The notes beneath the pieces were generated by a model, which searched no databases, was not told where the DNA came from, and saw nothing but the letters and a program-made list of their open reading frames with translations. Both the position numbers and the translations under genes were made by a program. Of a DNA stretch of 64,000 bases, positions 10,098 to 20,728 are shown one piece after another. The number at the start of each line of letters is the position of its first letter. The first letter of the stretch is position 1. Location of the stretch: assembly GCF_003477525.1 (NCBI RefSeq), contig NZ_QUDO01000009.1, forward strand, positions 1 through 64,000, in the 5' to 3' direction. The stretch is from Ruminococcus sp. AF41-9. GTDB lineage: Bacteria > Bacillota > Clostridia > Lachnospirales > Lachnospiraceae.

Positions 10098-10961
10098 TTA
10101 CAGTTTTGCGCAGACAAGCTCATAAACTGCTCTCAGAAGTTCTTCTCCCCTGCGGCATTCTGAAACAAACGAAACGACTGCGTTTTTCTGGGGCAGGATC
10201 ATAGATATCTGAGAGTATTTTCCATCTGCCCGGAAAGAATTATATTCGCCCCGCCAGAAAAGATAACCATAGTGTCCCACATCCGCTGCTTTTGTACTTT
10301 CTTCTATCCATTTCTCGGACAGTATCTGTTTTCCATTCCACTTACCTTTATTAAGATAAAACATTCCAAATTTGTGAAGCTCAGAAAGGGTCAGGAATAA
10401 TCCGCCTGCACCAAAACTGTTTCCAAGTGGATCAGTCTCCCATGTAGGACGTTTTATTCCAAGGTTGGAAAAAAGTCTGGGTGTAAGGTAAGAAACCAGA
10501 TCGCAGCCTGAACGTCTCTGTACAAGAATACCTGCCAGATAGGGACCTACATTATTATATACAAAATATGTACCTGGCTTATACTTAAAGGGAATAGCCA
10601 GCGACATTTTTACCCAGTTATCTTCTTCATATAATGGTCGTTGTTCTCCCATCAGACTGCCTTTCTCCTGTCCAAGACACATGGTAAGAAGATCACGGAC
10701 AGTTGCTTCTTTCAGGTTCTCATCTATATGTTCTGGTAAGTCACCTTCAAATGCTTCCGTTAGTTTTTCATTAAGACAGATCAGTCCTTCCTGAACAGCA
10801 AATCCAACTGCACAGGATGTGAAACTCTTTGTTGCAGAATAAATGTTTCTCCTGCATTCCGGTTCACTGTACCACTCTGCTGCAAGTTCATTATCTTTTG
10901 AAACCTTGATCCCAAGAACATTATAATCTTTTGCTGTCTTTATAAAATCTGAAATATCCAT
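10098..10961 (-). CDS. Serine hydrolase of the beta-lactamase / penicillin-binding protein class C fold
   Basis: A 287-residue protein with the SxxK nucleophile motif in IYSATKSFTS (Ser about 42) and the YxN motif in FVYNNVGPYL, as in AmpC-like esterases, D-aminopeptidases and peptidases. No signal peptide is visible, so it probably acts in the cytoplasm. It is shorter than typical class C beta-lactamases (about 360), so an esterase or peptidase role is as likely as beta-lactam hydrolysis. Monocistronic and convergent with the kinase operon. Substrate not determinable. Confidence 0.8.
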   Translation of the reverse strand: MDISDFIKTAKDYNVLGIKVSKDNELAAEWYSEPECRRNIYSATKSFTSCAVGFAVQEGLICLNEKLTEAFEGDLPEHIDENLKEATVRDLLTMCLGQEKGSLMGEQRPLYEEDNWVKMSLAIPFKYKPGTYFVYNNVGPYLAGILVQRRSGCDLVSYLTPRLFSNLGIKRPTWETDPLGNSFGAGGLFLTLSELHKFGMFYLNKGKWNGKQILSEKWIEESTKAADVGHYGYLFWRGEYNSFRADGKYSQISMILPQKNAVVSFVSECRRGEELLRAVYELVCAKL

Positions 10962-11194
10962 TTTACACCCTTCCCATCTTTAAATGTATTCTGTTGCTTT
11001 TATATTAACACAAAACTGTCAGATAAACCAGTTATTACAGAAGGTGGCTGGCAGCATTTTATCTTGCTGTTGGGATGATAGATGGTATAATGTTAATAGA
11101 CGCATAAGAGAATATCCCTGCTATGCGACTGCAAAGAGAGAAAAGTGTGCTATTCTGAGATAAAACAAGAGGAGGATAAACGGGAAAAATACAG

Positions 11195-11353
11195 GTGAAC
11201 ACTGATATGGGAAATATCAATGTGGATGATGTGCTGACCGGTAAGCGAATGGAAGACCAGGATGACGGTGATATTTCTTACACACAGAAGGGAACGGGCG
11301 GCAATCTGTTGATCCAGACTGACAGTGGAAATATAAGTCTGAAGTGCAGATAA
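11195..11353 (+). pseudogene. Remnant of a DUF4097-like (putative adhesin-type repeat) protein
   Basis: A 52-codon open stretch starting at a GTG (or ATG 11207) reads NTDMGNINVDDVLTGKR ... LLIQTDSGNISLKC. The repeated TDxGNI pattern is typical of beta-helical DUF4097 repeats, whose proteins usually exceed 250 residues. An in-frame stop lies 15 bases before the GTG, and no strong ribosome site is well placed. Its end overlaps the GrpE-like gene start. Most likely a decayed C-terminal fragment; a small functional peptide cannot be excluded. Confidence 0.4.
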
Positions 11354-11622
11354 CGAAAGATTATCAAGGAATAGGCAGAGAGGGATGGCATGAACAATTC
11401 CGGATGATGAGTCAAAAGCGAAAACAGGTTGGCTCTCTGACACAAATTCAGGAAATCGGTACTGTAGGGGAACCATTCAACTACAGATTACATGATATCA
11501 TTAAAACTGAAGAAACAGATCAGGAAACAGTCGACGGTATCATTTCCAGAATATATGCTCCGGGACTGCTCTATCAGGGACAGGTAATAAAAAAAGCACA
11601 GGTCTGTGTGTATAAAAAATAA
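11344..11622 (+). CDS. Short GrpE-like nucleotide exchange factor, C-terminal domain only
   Basis: A 92-residue protein beginning at GTG. Residues about 38-90 (IGTVGEPFNYRLHDIIKTEE ... ISRIYAPGLLYQGQVIKKAQ) resemble the GrpE beta-wing domain, whose usual pattern is G-PFDP-LHEAV ... GY-L--RVIRPA-V-V. The long dimerising helix of GrpE is almost absent. It sits 17 bases before an Hsp70-like gene, supporting a role as its exchange factor. The start is uncertain: the GTG lies inside the upstream remnant and has a weak ribosome site. Confidence 0.6.
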   Translation: MQITKDYQGIGREGWHEQFRMMSQKRKQVGSLTQIQEIGTVGEPFNYRLHDIIKTEETDQETVDGIISRIYAPGLLYQGQVIKKAQVCVYKK

Positions 11623-11639
11623 ATTTCAGGAGACCCAAA

Positions 11640-13337
11640 ATGAGTGAAAAAATAATAGGAATCGATCTTGGAACCGCAACAACAGAAGCAGCCATTTTTA
11701 CTGATGGACAGGTACATATGATCCCCAATCCTGATCAGCAGAATATTACTCCGTCAGCAGTAGGGCTTGATGAAACAGGGAAAATCACAGTAGGAGAACA
11801 GGCAAAGGCTTCGTATCTTCTGGCACCGGAACGTACAGTAATTGAAGTGAAACGAAAAATCGGCACAGGAGAGCAGATCAGACTGGGCAAAAAGACCTTC
11901 ACACCTGCTGAAATTTCCGCTGAGATCCTGAAATATGTAAAGGCATATTCCTCACAGCATCTGGGAGAAGAGATCTCCAGAGCTGTGATATCTGTTCCTG
12001 CCTATTTTGATGACAGACAGCGCAGGGAAGTAGTAGAGGCGGGAAATCTGGCAGGTTTTCAGGTGGAACGCATTATTAATGAACCTACAGCAGCCGCACT
12101 CAGCTATGGCCTTGACCACATGGAAGAGGAAAGCTATGTCCTGGTCTATGATCTGGGTGGGGGAACCTTTGATGTCACACTCCTGGAAATGTTCGAGGGA
12201 GTTCTGGAAGTAAAAGCCAGTGCAGGAGATAACCGGCTGGGCGGCAAGGATTTTGACGAAGCATTGATCACATGGCTGAGAAACCGATTTGAAACGAAAC
12301 ATGGAATCAGTCTGGAGGGAAATGTATATGCAGCTGCAAAGTTAAAAGAGGAAGCAGAGAAGTGTAAAATTGCATTGAGCACTCAGGACAGTGTGCAGGT
12401 GCAGATTCCCATGCTTGCGGAGAAAAACGGGATTCCTGCAGCACTGGAGGAAACAGTGACCAGAGAATTCTTTGAAGAACTGATCGGTGACCTGATAAAA
12501 AGGACTCATAATCCGGTCCGGAGGGTTCTGGAAGATGCGGGAATTGCCAAAGAGGAACTGGATCATATTCTTTTGGTAGGTGGTTCTACCAGAGTTCCGC
12601 TGGTTGCCAGAGACATTGAGGCACTCTTGGGAAAAAAGCCGGATCATGCCATAGATCCTGATTTCAGTGTGGCACAGGGAGCAGCAATCCAGGCCGGAAT
12701 CATTGCCGGAGAACTGGATGGAGCGGATGCGCTGATCATGACAGATGTATGCCCCTATACTCTGGGAATTCAGGTATGGGACGGAATCACAGCAGACTGT
12801 ATGAGCACGATCATTCCGAGAAATACAACGATTCCGGTTACTAAGAAAGAGACCTATTGGACTTCCTGGGATTATCAGAACAAAACAGAGATTGCTGTTT
12901 ACCAGGGAGAATCCAGACAAGTCAGCAGAAATCATTTTCTGGGGAATTTTATGCTGGAGGGAATCCCTGAAAGAAAAGCAGGAGAGGAAAGTATTGATGT
13001 GGAGTTCTCCTATAATCAGAATGGAATCCTTGATGTAAAAGCTACGATAGTAAACACACATAAGGATATGGCAGTGACCATTGATCTGATGGATTCCGGA
13101 AAGAAAAAGACAGATGTAAGTGAATGGAAACAGTCCTCCTGCGCAGGAGAATACAGAACAGTGATCCGACGAGGAGAGAGATTTGAAACTAGATGTAAGA
13201 AAAACAAAGAAGATGAATTGCTTGCCGAGATACAGGAGCTTCTGTATCTGCTGAAAAAGGCAATTCTGGAAGAAAACACAGAAGAAGCGGATGAACTGGC
13301 AGATGAGATCCGGGAGCTGATCGAACTGGAGGGATAA
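11640..13337 (+). CDS. Hsp70-family chaperone (DnaK paralogue)
   Basis: ATP-dependent chaperone of 565 residues. Actin-like ATPase motifs are all present: [15 protein letters not shown] (phosphate 1), [43 protein letters not shown] (phosphate 2) and [12 protein letters not shown]. The substrate-binding beta-domain follows ([16 protein letters not shown]), then a shortened helical lid ending in an acidic helix. It lacks the disordered tail of housekeeping DnaK (610-640 residues), so this is probably a specialised paralogue. Flanked by the GrpE-like gene and, 4 bases downstream, a J-like gene, giving a complete mini-chaperone set. Confidence 0.9.
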   Translation: MSEKIIGIDLGTATTEAAIFTDGQVHMIPNPDQQNITPSAVGLDETGKITVGEQAKASYLLAPERTVIEVKRKIGTGEQIRLGKKTFTPAEISAEILKYVKAYSSQHLGEEISRAVISVPAYFDDRQRREVVEAGNLAGFQVERIINEPTAAALSYGLDHMEEESYVLVYDLGGGTFDVTLLEMFEGVLEVKASAGDNRLGGKDFDEALITWLRNRFETKHGISLEGNVYAAAKLKEEAEKCKIALSTQDSVQVQIPMLAEKNGIPAALEETVTREFFEELIGDLIKRTHNPVRRVLEDAGIAKEELDHILLVGGSTRVPLVARDIEALLGKKPDHAIDPDFSVAQGAAIQAGIIAGELDGADALIMTDVCPYTLGIQVWDGITADCMSTIIPRNTTIPVTKKETYWTSWDYQNKTEIAVYQGESRQVSRNHFLGNFMLEGIPERKAGEESIDVEFSYNQNGILDVKATIVNTHKDMAVTIDLMDSGKKKTDVSEWKQSSCAGEYRTVIRRGERFETRCKKNKEDELLAEIQELLYLLKKAILEENTEEADELADEIRELIELEG

Positions 13338-13341
13338 TAAG

Positions 13342-14736
13342 ATGGCAAAAAAAGATTATGAAGTACTTGGACTTTCAGAGGATGCAGATGAAAAAGCAGT
13401 GAAACGTGCTTATTTCAGATTAGTGCGCCAGTTTTCACCGGAAAAAGATCCGGAACGTTTTCAGGAGATCAGAGAGGCTTATGAAAATATTACTTCCGGC
13501 AAAGAAGATGAAAGTAAAGAACTGATGTTAGGTGTGCCGGATGATCCCTATGCCAGAAAGATTATTGGATGGCTGCAGGATGCAATGCGTGCTCAGGATG
13601 CAAAACGTATGGTGAAAATGGCGGAAGAAGCCATTTCTGCTTACGGAGAAGCAGAAGGGTTCTTATTTTATCTGTACAGAGGCCAGAATTGGTGCGGAAA
13701 CCTGGGAAAAGCTATAAAAACGATGGAAAAGCTGGCAAAAAGGTTTCCGGATAAAGCATACTATAAAAAGGAACTGGCAATTTCCTATTTTGACAGAGGC
13801 TATTACAATAAAGCAATGACTGCATTTCGGGATGCTTACAATGCAGGTGTTCGGGATAACGAGTTTCTTTCTGCATACTCCATAAACTGCCAGAGCCGCG
13901 GAGAATTCCGTGAAGGAATCAACTGTCTGTGGGAGCTTCTGGATCAGACAGAGAAAAATCTGAAAGAATACATGTATGACGCACTTAATGCATTTACCGG
14001 ACTTATTATGATGAGCAGCGCAGCAAAAAGCAGTACAGATTATGAAAAAGCAATCCAGCGTTTTGAAGCATTTATTGAGGAAGCCTCTCTTTATCTGGAA
14101 GAATATCAGGAAGAACTTATTAATATTGTGGGCGCAATCCTGGTATCCCAGAAATATCAGGATGCTCCTGACCTGAACAGAATTCTTAAAATTATTGAAA
14201 AAATCAGACGTCATCTTTCGGATAAAGAAACATTAAAAATCTGGAATGAATTTGCTTCTTATGTTCATCTGTTTGGTATGGAAATGGATGAGCGTTTATC
14301 AGATTTTACAAAAGAAATGTGCAGAGTGATGGAACCGGATGATGAGGATCCTGAGTTCAGACGTTTCATGCAACTGGATGTGAAACTTCGACTTCTGGAA
14401 AAATGGCCGGATATCAGGAAAGAATTTGACGTTGTCCGCGAAGAATACCCGGACAGCTATAAATTTGTAAAAGATTATATCGGACTTCTGAACAACACAG
14501 CGGACATCAACCGTCTGCGCGAAAAGTTGCTGAAGGATTATAACAGATATGCAGTTTACTATGAAGGAATCCCTCCGTACTATGAGGAATATCCACAGAG
14601 ACAGCCGAAAACAGGTGAAATCCAGTGGGACAGCGATGAGAACGGTGCCTACCGGCGAACAAACAAAAAAATCGGCAGAAACGATCCATGTCCTTGCGGA
14701 AGTGGAAAGAAATATAAAAACTGCTGTGGAAAATAA
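13342..14736 (+). CDS. J-like-domain / TPR / SEC-C protein, partner of the Hsp70 paralogue
   Basis: A 464-residue protein. Residues 4-50 form a J-like domain ([20 protein letters not shown]). At the HPD position it has Ser-Pro-Glu ([12 protein letters not shown]), so the catalytic His and Asp that stimulate Hsp70 ATPase are lost or substituted. The middle, about 90-400, is helical with TPR-like repeats. The C-terminus is a SEC-C zinc motif ([20 protein letters not shown]). It starts 4 bases after the Hsp70 stop, so the two are co-translated. Likely a dedicated co-chaperone or adaptor; client unknown. Confidence 0.85.
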   Translation: MAKKDYEVLGLSEDADEKAVKRAYFRLVRQFSPEKDPERFQEIREAYENITSGKEDESKELMLGVPDDPYARKIIGWLQDAMRAQDAKRMVKMAEEAISAYGEAEGFLFYLYRGQNWCGNLGKAIKTMEKLAKRFPDKAYYKKELAISYFDRGYYNKAMTAFRDAYNAGVRDNEFLSAYSINCQSRGEFREGINCLWELLDQTEKNLKEYMYDALNAFTGLIMMSSAAKSSTDYEKAIQRFEAFIEEASLYLEEYQEELINIVGAILVSQKYQDAPDLNRILKIIEKIRRHLSDKETLKIWNEFASYVHLFGMEMDERLSDFTKEMCRVMEPDDEDPEFRRFMQLDVKLRLLEKWPDIRKEFDVVREEYPDSYKFVKDYIGLLNNTADINRLREKLLKDYNRYAVYYEGIPPYYEEYPQRQPKTGEIQWDSDENGAYRRTNKKIGRNDPCPCGSGKKYKNCCGK

Positions 14737-14770
14737 TTATATTTTCCTGACAGGATAATTATCAAAAATC

Positions 14771-14822
14771 AAAAGAGTCTGATGCATAAAACATATAGGT
14801 TTATGCATCAGACTCTTTTTTG
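14771..14822 (+). terminator. Intrinsic terminator of the chaperone operon
   Basis: AAAAGAGTCTGATGCATAAA pairs with TTTATGCATCAGACTCTTTT, a near-perfect 20-bp stem with a short loop and a T tract. Confidence 0.92.
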
Positions 14823-14826
14823 TCTC

Positions 14827-14855
14827 TTGCCCAATAAGTTCCGGTATGCTATGAT
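14827..14855 (+). promoter_or_regulatory. Extended -10 promoter upstream of the AAA-ATPase-like gene
   Basis: TTGCCC at 14827-14832, 17 bases, then TGC-TATGAT ending at 14855. The next gene starts about 200 bases further on, leaving a long leader. That leader holds a hairpin at 15000-15029 (CAGGAGTT pairing with GAACTCCTG) and otherwise nothing recognisable. Confidence 0.45.
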
Positions 14856-15109
14856 AAACAAAAGCATATTTTCTAATTATCTAAATCTATGTAATTGCCC
14901 GGTATTTTCGACAGTTACAGCCAAATCTCAATTCATATACAGATCATGAATCTGTTCTTTCAGAAAAGTCATGCTTTAATTTTCACTATTTATTTTTAGC
15001 AGGAGTTTTCTAAAAGACAGGAACTCCTGAACATATTTATCAAGGAGGTTATAAGATGCTGTATAAGAAGACAGAAAAGCTATCAATAATAAAGAGGGAG
15101 GGTGAGATA

Positions 15110-16704
15110 ATGGGTATGTTTGTAAATCCGAATGCTGCAGCATTTCAGTGTGCAGTCAATTCAGAAGTATATATAGACAAAACGGGATTATTGGAATATA
15201 CAAATAAAGTATTGGGCACAAATGCCAGGTTTATATGTAACAGTCGTCCGCGCAGATTCGGGAAATCTGTTACTGTAGATATGCTGACTGCATATTACAG
15301 TAAAGGATGCGACACTGAAAAAATGTTTTCAGGACTGGAAATCAGCAAATGTCCGGACTTTTACGAACATTTAAATAAATATGATGTCATTCATTTTGAT
15401 GTACAATGGTGCTGTATATCAGCAGGTTCCAGTGAGAATTTAATTTCATATATCACGAATATCGTTGTTTCCGAATTAAGAGAGACTTATCCTGAAGTCA
15501 ATCTGGTGGAAAACAGCACTATATATGGAGCAATGGCACGCATTAATACTGTATTAGGAAAACAGTTTATTGTAATCATTGATGAATGGGATGTTCTGAT
15601 CCGTGATGAAGCCCATAATCAGGCAGCACAGGAAATGTATATTGACTTTCTCAGAAACATGTTTAAAGGAATTGAGGCATCAAAATATATCGCACTTGCA
15701 TATCTGACCGGAATTTTGCCGATAAAGAAATTAAGAACCAGTCTGCCTTAAATAATTTCACCCAGTTTACAATGCTTAATGCCGGCCCATTGACACCATA
15801 TATCGGTTTTAATGAAGATGAAGTAATCGATTTGTGTGAAAAATATGAGATAGACTTTGCAGAAGTGAGGCGGTGGTACGATGGTTACCGTCTTGGAGAT
15901 TACCATGTATATAATCCAAATGCGTTAGTAAATCTGACAATTATGCGGACATTCCAGAGCTACTGGTCACAGACAGGAACCTATCTGTCAATCCTGCCAC
16001 TGATCAATATGGATTTTGATGGTCTGCGGACATCCATCATAGAGATGCTGTCCGGTTCCTCCGTAGAAGTAAATGTCAATGAATTTCAGAATGATATGGT
16101 CAGCTTCGCAGATAAAGATGATGTATTGACTCTGCTGATCCACCTGGGTTACCTCGCCTACGACCAGAGAACCCAGAGAGCTTACATTCCTAATGAAGAA
16201 ATTCGTCAGGAATTTCGTGCCGCAACCAAACGAAATAAATGGAATGAACTGATCGAATTCCAGCAGGAATCTGAGAAACTGCTGGAAGCCACCTGGGAAA
16301 TGGATGCAGAAACAGTTGCTGAACAGATAGAGAAAATCCATGCAGAATACACCTCAGTGATTCAGTACAACAACGAGAATTCCCTGAGTAGCGTACTCAG
16401 TATTGCGTACCTAAGTGCAATAAAATACTATTTTAAGCCAATCCGGGAACTCCCGACAGGAAGAGGCTTCGCAGATTTCGTTTTCATCCCCAAGCCATTG
16501 TACAGAGACTATTATCCTGCATTACTCGTCGAATTGAAATGGAACAAAGACGCAGAAACTGCTCTGAATCAGATAAAAGAACGAAAATATCCAGAGTCAT
16601 TACAGCAGTATACAGGAGATATTTTGCTGGTGGGGATCAACTACGATAAAAAAGAAAAAGTACATCAGTGTGTAATCGAAAAATGGTTTCCACTGTGTAT
16701 ATAG
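15110..16704 (+). CDS. AAA-ATPase-like protein with C-terminal PD-(D/E)XK nuclease-like domain, frame interrupted near 15730
   Basis: Belongs by pattern to the AAA-ATPase-like / PD-(D/E)XK family that is common, often in many copies, in gut Firmicutes and Bacteroides; its function is unknown. Seen: YIDKTGLLEYTN, SRPRRFGKSVTVDMLTAYY (P-loop-like), IIDEWDVLIRD (Walker B-like), then GRGFADFVFIPK ... LVELKWNKDAETALNQI, the D ... ExK nuclease-like core. The frame ends at 15751, but adding one T in AAATTA near 15730 gives LPIKKFKNQSALNNFTQFTM and joins the second frame exactly. ATG 15110 follows GGGAGG; an upstream in-frame ATG at 15056 also has AAGGAGG and cannot be excluded. Confidence 0.8.
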
Positions 16705-16738
16705 AACGTAACTTCAAAAGAATCATATAAGTTATGAG

Positions 16739-16776
16739 AAAAGACATTCTACCCCAGTGGATGGAATGTCTTTTTT
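16739..16776 (+). terminator. Intrinsic terminator after the AAA-ATPase-like gene
   Basis: AAAAGACATTC pairs with GAATGTCTTTT around a CCCCAGTGG loop, followed by a T tract. Confidence 0.85.
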
Positions 16777-16835
16777 ATATAATTTTTAGCTTGCATCTAT
16801 GTAAAATTGATATCAGAAAATTCCCTCTTTTTATG

Positions 16836-16863
16836 TTGACATTACTAAAAGCAAGACTATAAT
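16836..16863 (+). promoter_or_regulatory. Sigma-A promoter of the unknown-protein / ThrE pair
   Basis: Perfect TTGACA at 16836-16841 and perfect TATAAT at 16858-16863 with a 16-base spacer, about 48 bases before the next start codon. Confidence 0.75.
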
Positions 16864-16910
16864 GAAAATCGAAAAAAAAATCTGACACGATTGGAAAGGG
16901 GAAGTTAATT

Positions 16911-17710
16911 ATGAGTACAGTTTTGCCAAGAGAAGAAGCAGTAGAAACAATTTTTTCTAAAATTTTGGCTTCGCCGGAAGCATCCGGACGATTAAGCGGA
17001 GTTTTTTATGACCATATAGATGACGACCATCGTCTGACAGATAATGACAGAGATCATTTCCTGCAGGTATTGTTTCATGCGTACCAGAACGGTGATATCA
17101 GTGCACTGCTGTTGGAATTATGCGGCAGAAGTATGTTTGACCTGTTAAGGGAGGCTTATCTGATCCCGAAGAAATTCCACGGAAAAGCAGGAGAGAACCC
17201 GGTGCTCCTTACAGATGCAGCCGGAGAACTTCTTCCCGGGGAAAAGGTTTCAGCCAGAGAATATGCAAAATTCAAGGAAACATATGAACATCATGAATGT
17301 GCCCCCAGATCTGCGCTGTATCTTGCAGATGGTTATGATCTTGTCCGTACCTATACAGAGGGTCTGAACATTACGGAGGAAAAAGATAACCGTAAACGTG
17401 GCATTCTGGCTCTTTATGCACTTCCGGATACCTGTAAACTGGGTCTGACAGAAGCACAGGCATATGCCGTTGTATGGGATGCTTTCCAGAAGATTCAGGA
17501 AGAAGCCCCAAGAGCCATGGTATACTACGGACAGGAAACAGGTCTGAAGAAAGAGAATCCGGATAAACCCTATGATGAAATTGGAATTCTTCTTCCTATC
17601 CATGAATTTGAGAAAAAATGCTGCAGCATTTAGACGAGATTGACGGAATCGTACTGGCATGCAGAGAGAAAATGATGGAGAAAGCAGGAAATGACAGTCT
17701 GCAGCTTTAA
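16911..17710 (+). CDS. Unrecognised protein, frame interrupted near 17614
   Basis: I do not recognise the family. Reconstructed length is about 266 residues, soluble, with no signal peptide, membrane segment or obvious catalytic motif. It is rich in acidic residues, with HIDDDHRLTDNDRDHF near the start and KVSAREYAKFKETYEHHEC centrally. The frame stops at 17633; one extra A in the A6 run at 17612-17617 gives KKMLQHLDEIDGIVLACREK to a stop at 17710. It has its own strong promoter and a good ribosome site (GGAAAGGGGAAG). The ThrE-type exporter follows after a 68-base gap that holds a palindromic repeat. Confidence 0.6.
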
Positions 17711-17711
17711 C

Positions 17712-17757
17712 AAATCAAGCAAGTAGCAAAGCGGATGATTTTATCCGATTGACAATA
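17712..17757 (+). repeat. Interspersed palindromic repeat, copy 1
   Basis: AATCAAGCAAGTAGCAAAGC, then CGGATGATTTTATCCG and ATTGAC. The core CGGAT-GATTTT-ATCCG folds as a hairpin inside an outer TCAA/TTGA pair. Related copies lie near 22136, 39945 and 41630. Confidence 0.55.
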
Positions 17758-17778
17758 TAGAATGAGGAAGTGAGAAAA

Positions 17779-19109
17779 ATGCCGCAGGAAGTGATTAAAA
17801 AGAACCATATGGATGTTGCCTGGCATGAGTATACAGATGAAAATGGGGAAAATGTACCAGTTGTAGATTCCAGCATCGCAGAGAAAGCATCCGTTATCGG
17901 ACGTGTGGGGATTATGTTTCTCTCATGCGGTACCGGAGCATGGAGAGTGAGAAGTTCCATGAATACACTGGCAGAAGCACTTGGCATTACGTGTACGGCG
18001 GATATTGGTCTGATGTCCATTGAATATACATGTTATGACGGAGAAAATGGTTTTACCCAGTCGTTGTGCCTGACTAATACAGGCGTAAATACTTTGAAGT
18101 TAAATCGTCTGGAACACTTTATCCGAAACTTTGAAGAAGAAGGAAAACATATGTCAGGAGAACAGCTGCATACATTCTTGACAATGTTGAAAAAACACAT
18201 GGTCTATATTCCCCGCCTGCACTGGGACTTGCTGCAGCGATCGCATGCTGCGGATTTACATTCCTTCTTGGGGGCGGTCCGATCGAGATGTTCTGTGCAT
18301 TTGTCGGGGCAGGAATTGGAAATTATCTCCGCTGCAAACTGACCAAACACCATTTTACATTATTCTTATGTATTGTATCCTCTGTATCCTTGGCATGTTT
18401 TGCATATGCAGGTATGCTCAAACTGGGAGAAATACTGTTTGGGATTTCTGTTCAGCATGAGGCCGGATATATCTGTGCCATGCTGTTCATCATACCGGGA
18501 TTTCCATTCATTACCAGTGGTATTGACCTTGCCAAACTGGATATGCGTTCCGGAATGGAACGTCTGATGTATGCTTTGATCGTTATTCTGGTAGCAACTA
18601 TGTCAGCGTGGATCATGGCCCTGATTCTGCATCTGAAACCTGTAGATTTTATAAAACTTTCACTGTCAACGGAACAGTGGATCTTATTCAGGCTTCTTGC
18701 AAGTTTCTGCGGAGTGTTTGGATTCTCTATCATGTTTAACAGCCCGGTTCGTCTGGCAGTCGCAGCAGCCGGGATAGGAGCAGTTGCCAATACTCTGAGA
18801 CTGGAACTGGTAGACCTTGCAAATATTCCTCCTGCTGCAGCCGCATTTATTGGTGCACTTACTGCGGGACTTCTGGCGTCCCTGCTGAAGAATAAAGTCG
18901 GATATCCAAGGATATCTGTAACAGTTCCCTCAATCGTTATCATGGTTCCGGGATTATATTTATACAGAGGATTTTATAATCTTGGTATTATGTCATTATC
19001 AGTAGCTGCATCCTGGTTTGCGTCTGCGATCCTTATCATTGCAGCGTTGCCATTAGGGCTAATCTTTGCACGTATTCTGACAGATAAAGCTTTCAGATAC
19101 TGTACTTAA
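17779..19109 (+). CDS. ThrE-family threonine/serine exporter, frame interrupted near 18178
   Basis: Membrane exporter of about 443 residues once the frames are joined. The N-terminal cytoplasmic domain has the GTGAWRVRSSMNTLAEALGI signature of the ThrE_1/DUF1212 domain. About ten hydrophobic helices follow, the second half resembling ThrE_2/DUF3815 (LGGGPIEMFCAFVGAGIGNY, VPSIVIMVPGLYLYRGFYN). The first frame stops at 18342, but from about 18178 another frame reads DNVEKTHGLYSPPALGLAAA and continues to 19109; one missing T fits. ATG 17779 is 9 bases after GAGGAAG and preferred over GTG 17770. Probably exports Thr/Ser or related small solutes. Confidence 0.82.
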
Positions 19110-19127
19110 CCGAATCAAAAATCAGGG

Positions 19128-19182
19128 AAATCCCCAACCACTGCTTAAATTGCAAAAAGCAATAAGCAGTGGTTGGGGATTT
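19128..19182 (+). terminator. Intrinsic terminator of the ThrE-type exporter gene
   Basis: AAATCCCCAACCACTGCTTA pairs with TAAGCAGTGGTTGGGGATTT, a perfect 20-bp stem. Only a short T stretch follows. Confidence 0.85.
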
Positions 19183-19238
19183 GTTCGTATTAGAAAAAGT
19201 TAAAGCTCTTGCTGATAAAATGTGTAACGGTTGTTTAA

Positions 19239-19268
19239 TGTGAACTTCCAGTAATTTTTCCACCTAAA
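19239..19268 (+). repeat. Left terminal inverted repeat of the insertion sequence
   Basis: Starts TGTGAACTTCCAGT and runs to CCACCTAAA. It matches the complement of the right end with one substitution and a small length difference in the central T run. Confidence 0.85.
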
Positions 19269-19386
19269 GAAAAAAGAACAAAATAAAATTATAAAAAATC
19301 CCGGGTTTCTGCGGTTTTCCATTGCAGATAGCCGGGAAATATAGCCTAATTAATTTAGGCGAATAACCGCCTAAAAGGAGGGCGCT

Positions 19387-20531
19387 ATGTATCTGGATTT
19401 TTTAGTGAAAGTATCAACCGTAAAAGGCAAGATCACACGGAGAAAAAAGTCAAATGTTGTATATATAGAGTATGAGTATGACCGGGTTTATGATCCATCC
19501 CGGAAGTATACTTTTCCCAAAAGAGTAACGATCGGAAAACTATCAGATACGGATCCGGAACTCATGAAACCGAATCAAAATTTCCTGAAATATTTCCCCG
19601 ATGCAGAACTTCCGGAAAGCAAAAACAGGACTTCCAGAAGCAGCTGTCTCAGGGGAGGAGCATACTTTGTACTGCGTAAGATCATAGAAGAATGCAGTTT
19701 AAAAGATATCCTTGGAAAGTATTTTGGATCACGTGATATGGGTCTGTTTTTAGATCTGGCTGTTTATTTGATTATAGCAGAAAACAATGCAGCACAGTAC
19801 TATTCGGATTATACATACAACCATCCACTTTTTACGGAAAAGATGAAACAATACAGCGATTCAACCGTATCAGATTTCCTGAATTCAGTAACAGATGACC
19901 AGAGTACAGGCTTTCTGAATACATGGAATGAGTCACGGAATTACCGTGAAAAGATTTATATTTCTTATGATTCAACGAATAAAAACTGTCAGGCTGGAGA
20001 TATAAAAATGGTTGAATTTGGACATCCGAAAGTAGATATGGGAGAGCTGGTATTTAATTATGCAGTTGCGTATGATACTCATAATCAGGAACCATTATTT
20101 TATGAAAAATATCCAGGAAGTCTGAACGATATCTCCCAGCTTCAGTTCATGCTGGATAAAGCATCCGGGTGTAGTCAGAAGAATCAGCAAGAGCGAAGAT
20201 ATTTGTTGGATTTGTATCCATGATAGTGCGCTGCAAGAGGTATATAAAACTAAAAGAAGAGATGAAAAAACCGGATAAGAAACCGAACTATATAACGGTA
20301 TCGGCGGCAATAAAAGAGCTGGAAAAAATAGAAATGGTACGTCAGTTGGACAATATATACTGTCTGGATCATGCAGTAACAGCGAATCAGAAAGTAATAT
20401 TGAAAGCCTTTGGACTGAATGCGAACAGTATAAAATATTTTGCATCAGAGCTGAGTAAGGAACTGAAAAAAGCAGAGGCTGATGTGATCGCAGCGAAGAA
20501 AAAGTATGACCAGGCAACAGCGCAAATCTGA
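19387..20531 (+). pseudogene. Transposase with central deletion (IS1634-like DDE type)
   Basis: Residues 1-260 match the N-terminal part of a long DDE transposase (ITRRKKSNVVYIEYEYDRVY, FLNSVTDDQSTGFLNTWNES, ISYDSTNKN with the first catalytic Asp, YEKYPGSLNDISQLQFMLDK). Near 20170-20178 the reading jumps to another frame giving SARAKIFVGFVSMIVRC and KPNYITVSAAIKELEKIEMV, the family's C-terminus. The expected size is roughly 550 residues or more, so several hundred bases with the remaining catalytic residues are missing. Good ribosome site (AAAGGAGGGCGCT). Inactive. Confidence 0.85.
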
Positions 20532-20697
20532 AAGAACTGTTAGACAAGCGAGATGCCATAAGAAAAGAAGAGATCCTGTCAGCGGTTGTAAAAAGTGGGC
20601 GGTCATATGAGGAGATCATGAACTTTTTGAATGCAGGATCAGATGGAGAAAAGACGGAAAAATAGAATTATTTTGAGTCGCAGATATAGCGACACTC

Positions 20698-20728
20698 GAT
20701 TTAGGCGGAAAAAAACTGGAAGTTCACA
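20698..20728 (-). repeat. Right terminal inverted repeat of the insertion sequence
   Basis: Reads TTTAGGCGG ... ACTGGAAGTTCACA on the plus strand, the complement of the left end. TTTAA follows as target duplication. Confidence 0.85.

Larger units (their letters stand above)
19239..20728. mobile_element. Internally deleted insertion sequence (IS1634/IS4-like), non-autonomous
   Basis: Terminal inverted repeats are intact: TGTGAACTTCCAGT at the left end matches the complement of ACTGGAAGTTCACA at the right end, extending inward to about 30 bp (CCACCTAAA versus CCGCCTAAA). Both ends are flanked by the same 5 bases, TTTAA, at 19234-19238 and 20729-20733, a target duplication. The element is 1490 bp, with a transposase whose N-terminal half is joined to its far C-terminus, so it cannot move itself. 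It sits between the ThrE exporter terminator and the ldh promoter. Confidence 0.88.

Noticed and set aside
10098..10961. Calling the serine hydrolase a beta-lactamase resistance gene
   Set aside because: SxxK and YxN motifs are shared by many esterases and peptidases; no signal peptide, short length and no ampR-like neighbour.
12342..13061. A 239-codon minus-strand frame within the Hsp70-like gene
   Set aside because: Antisense shadow of conserved coding sequence with no supporting signals.
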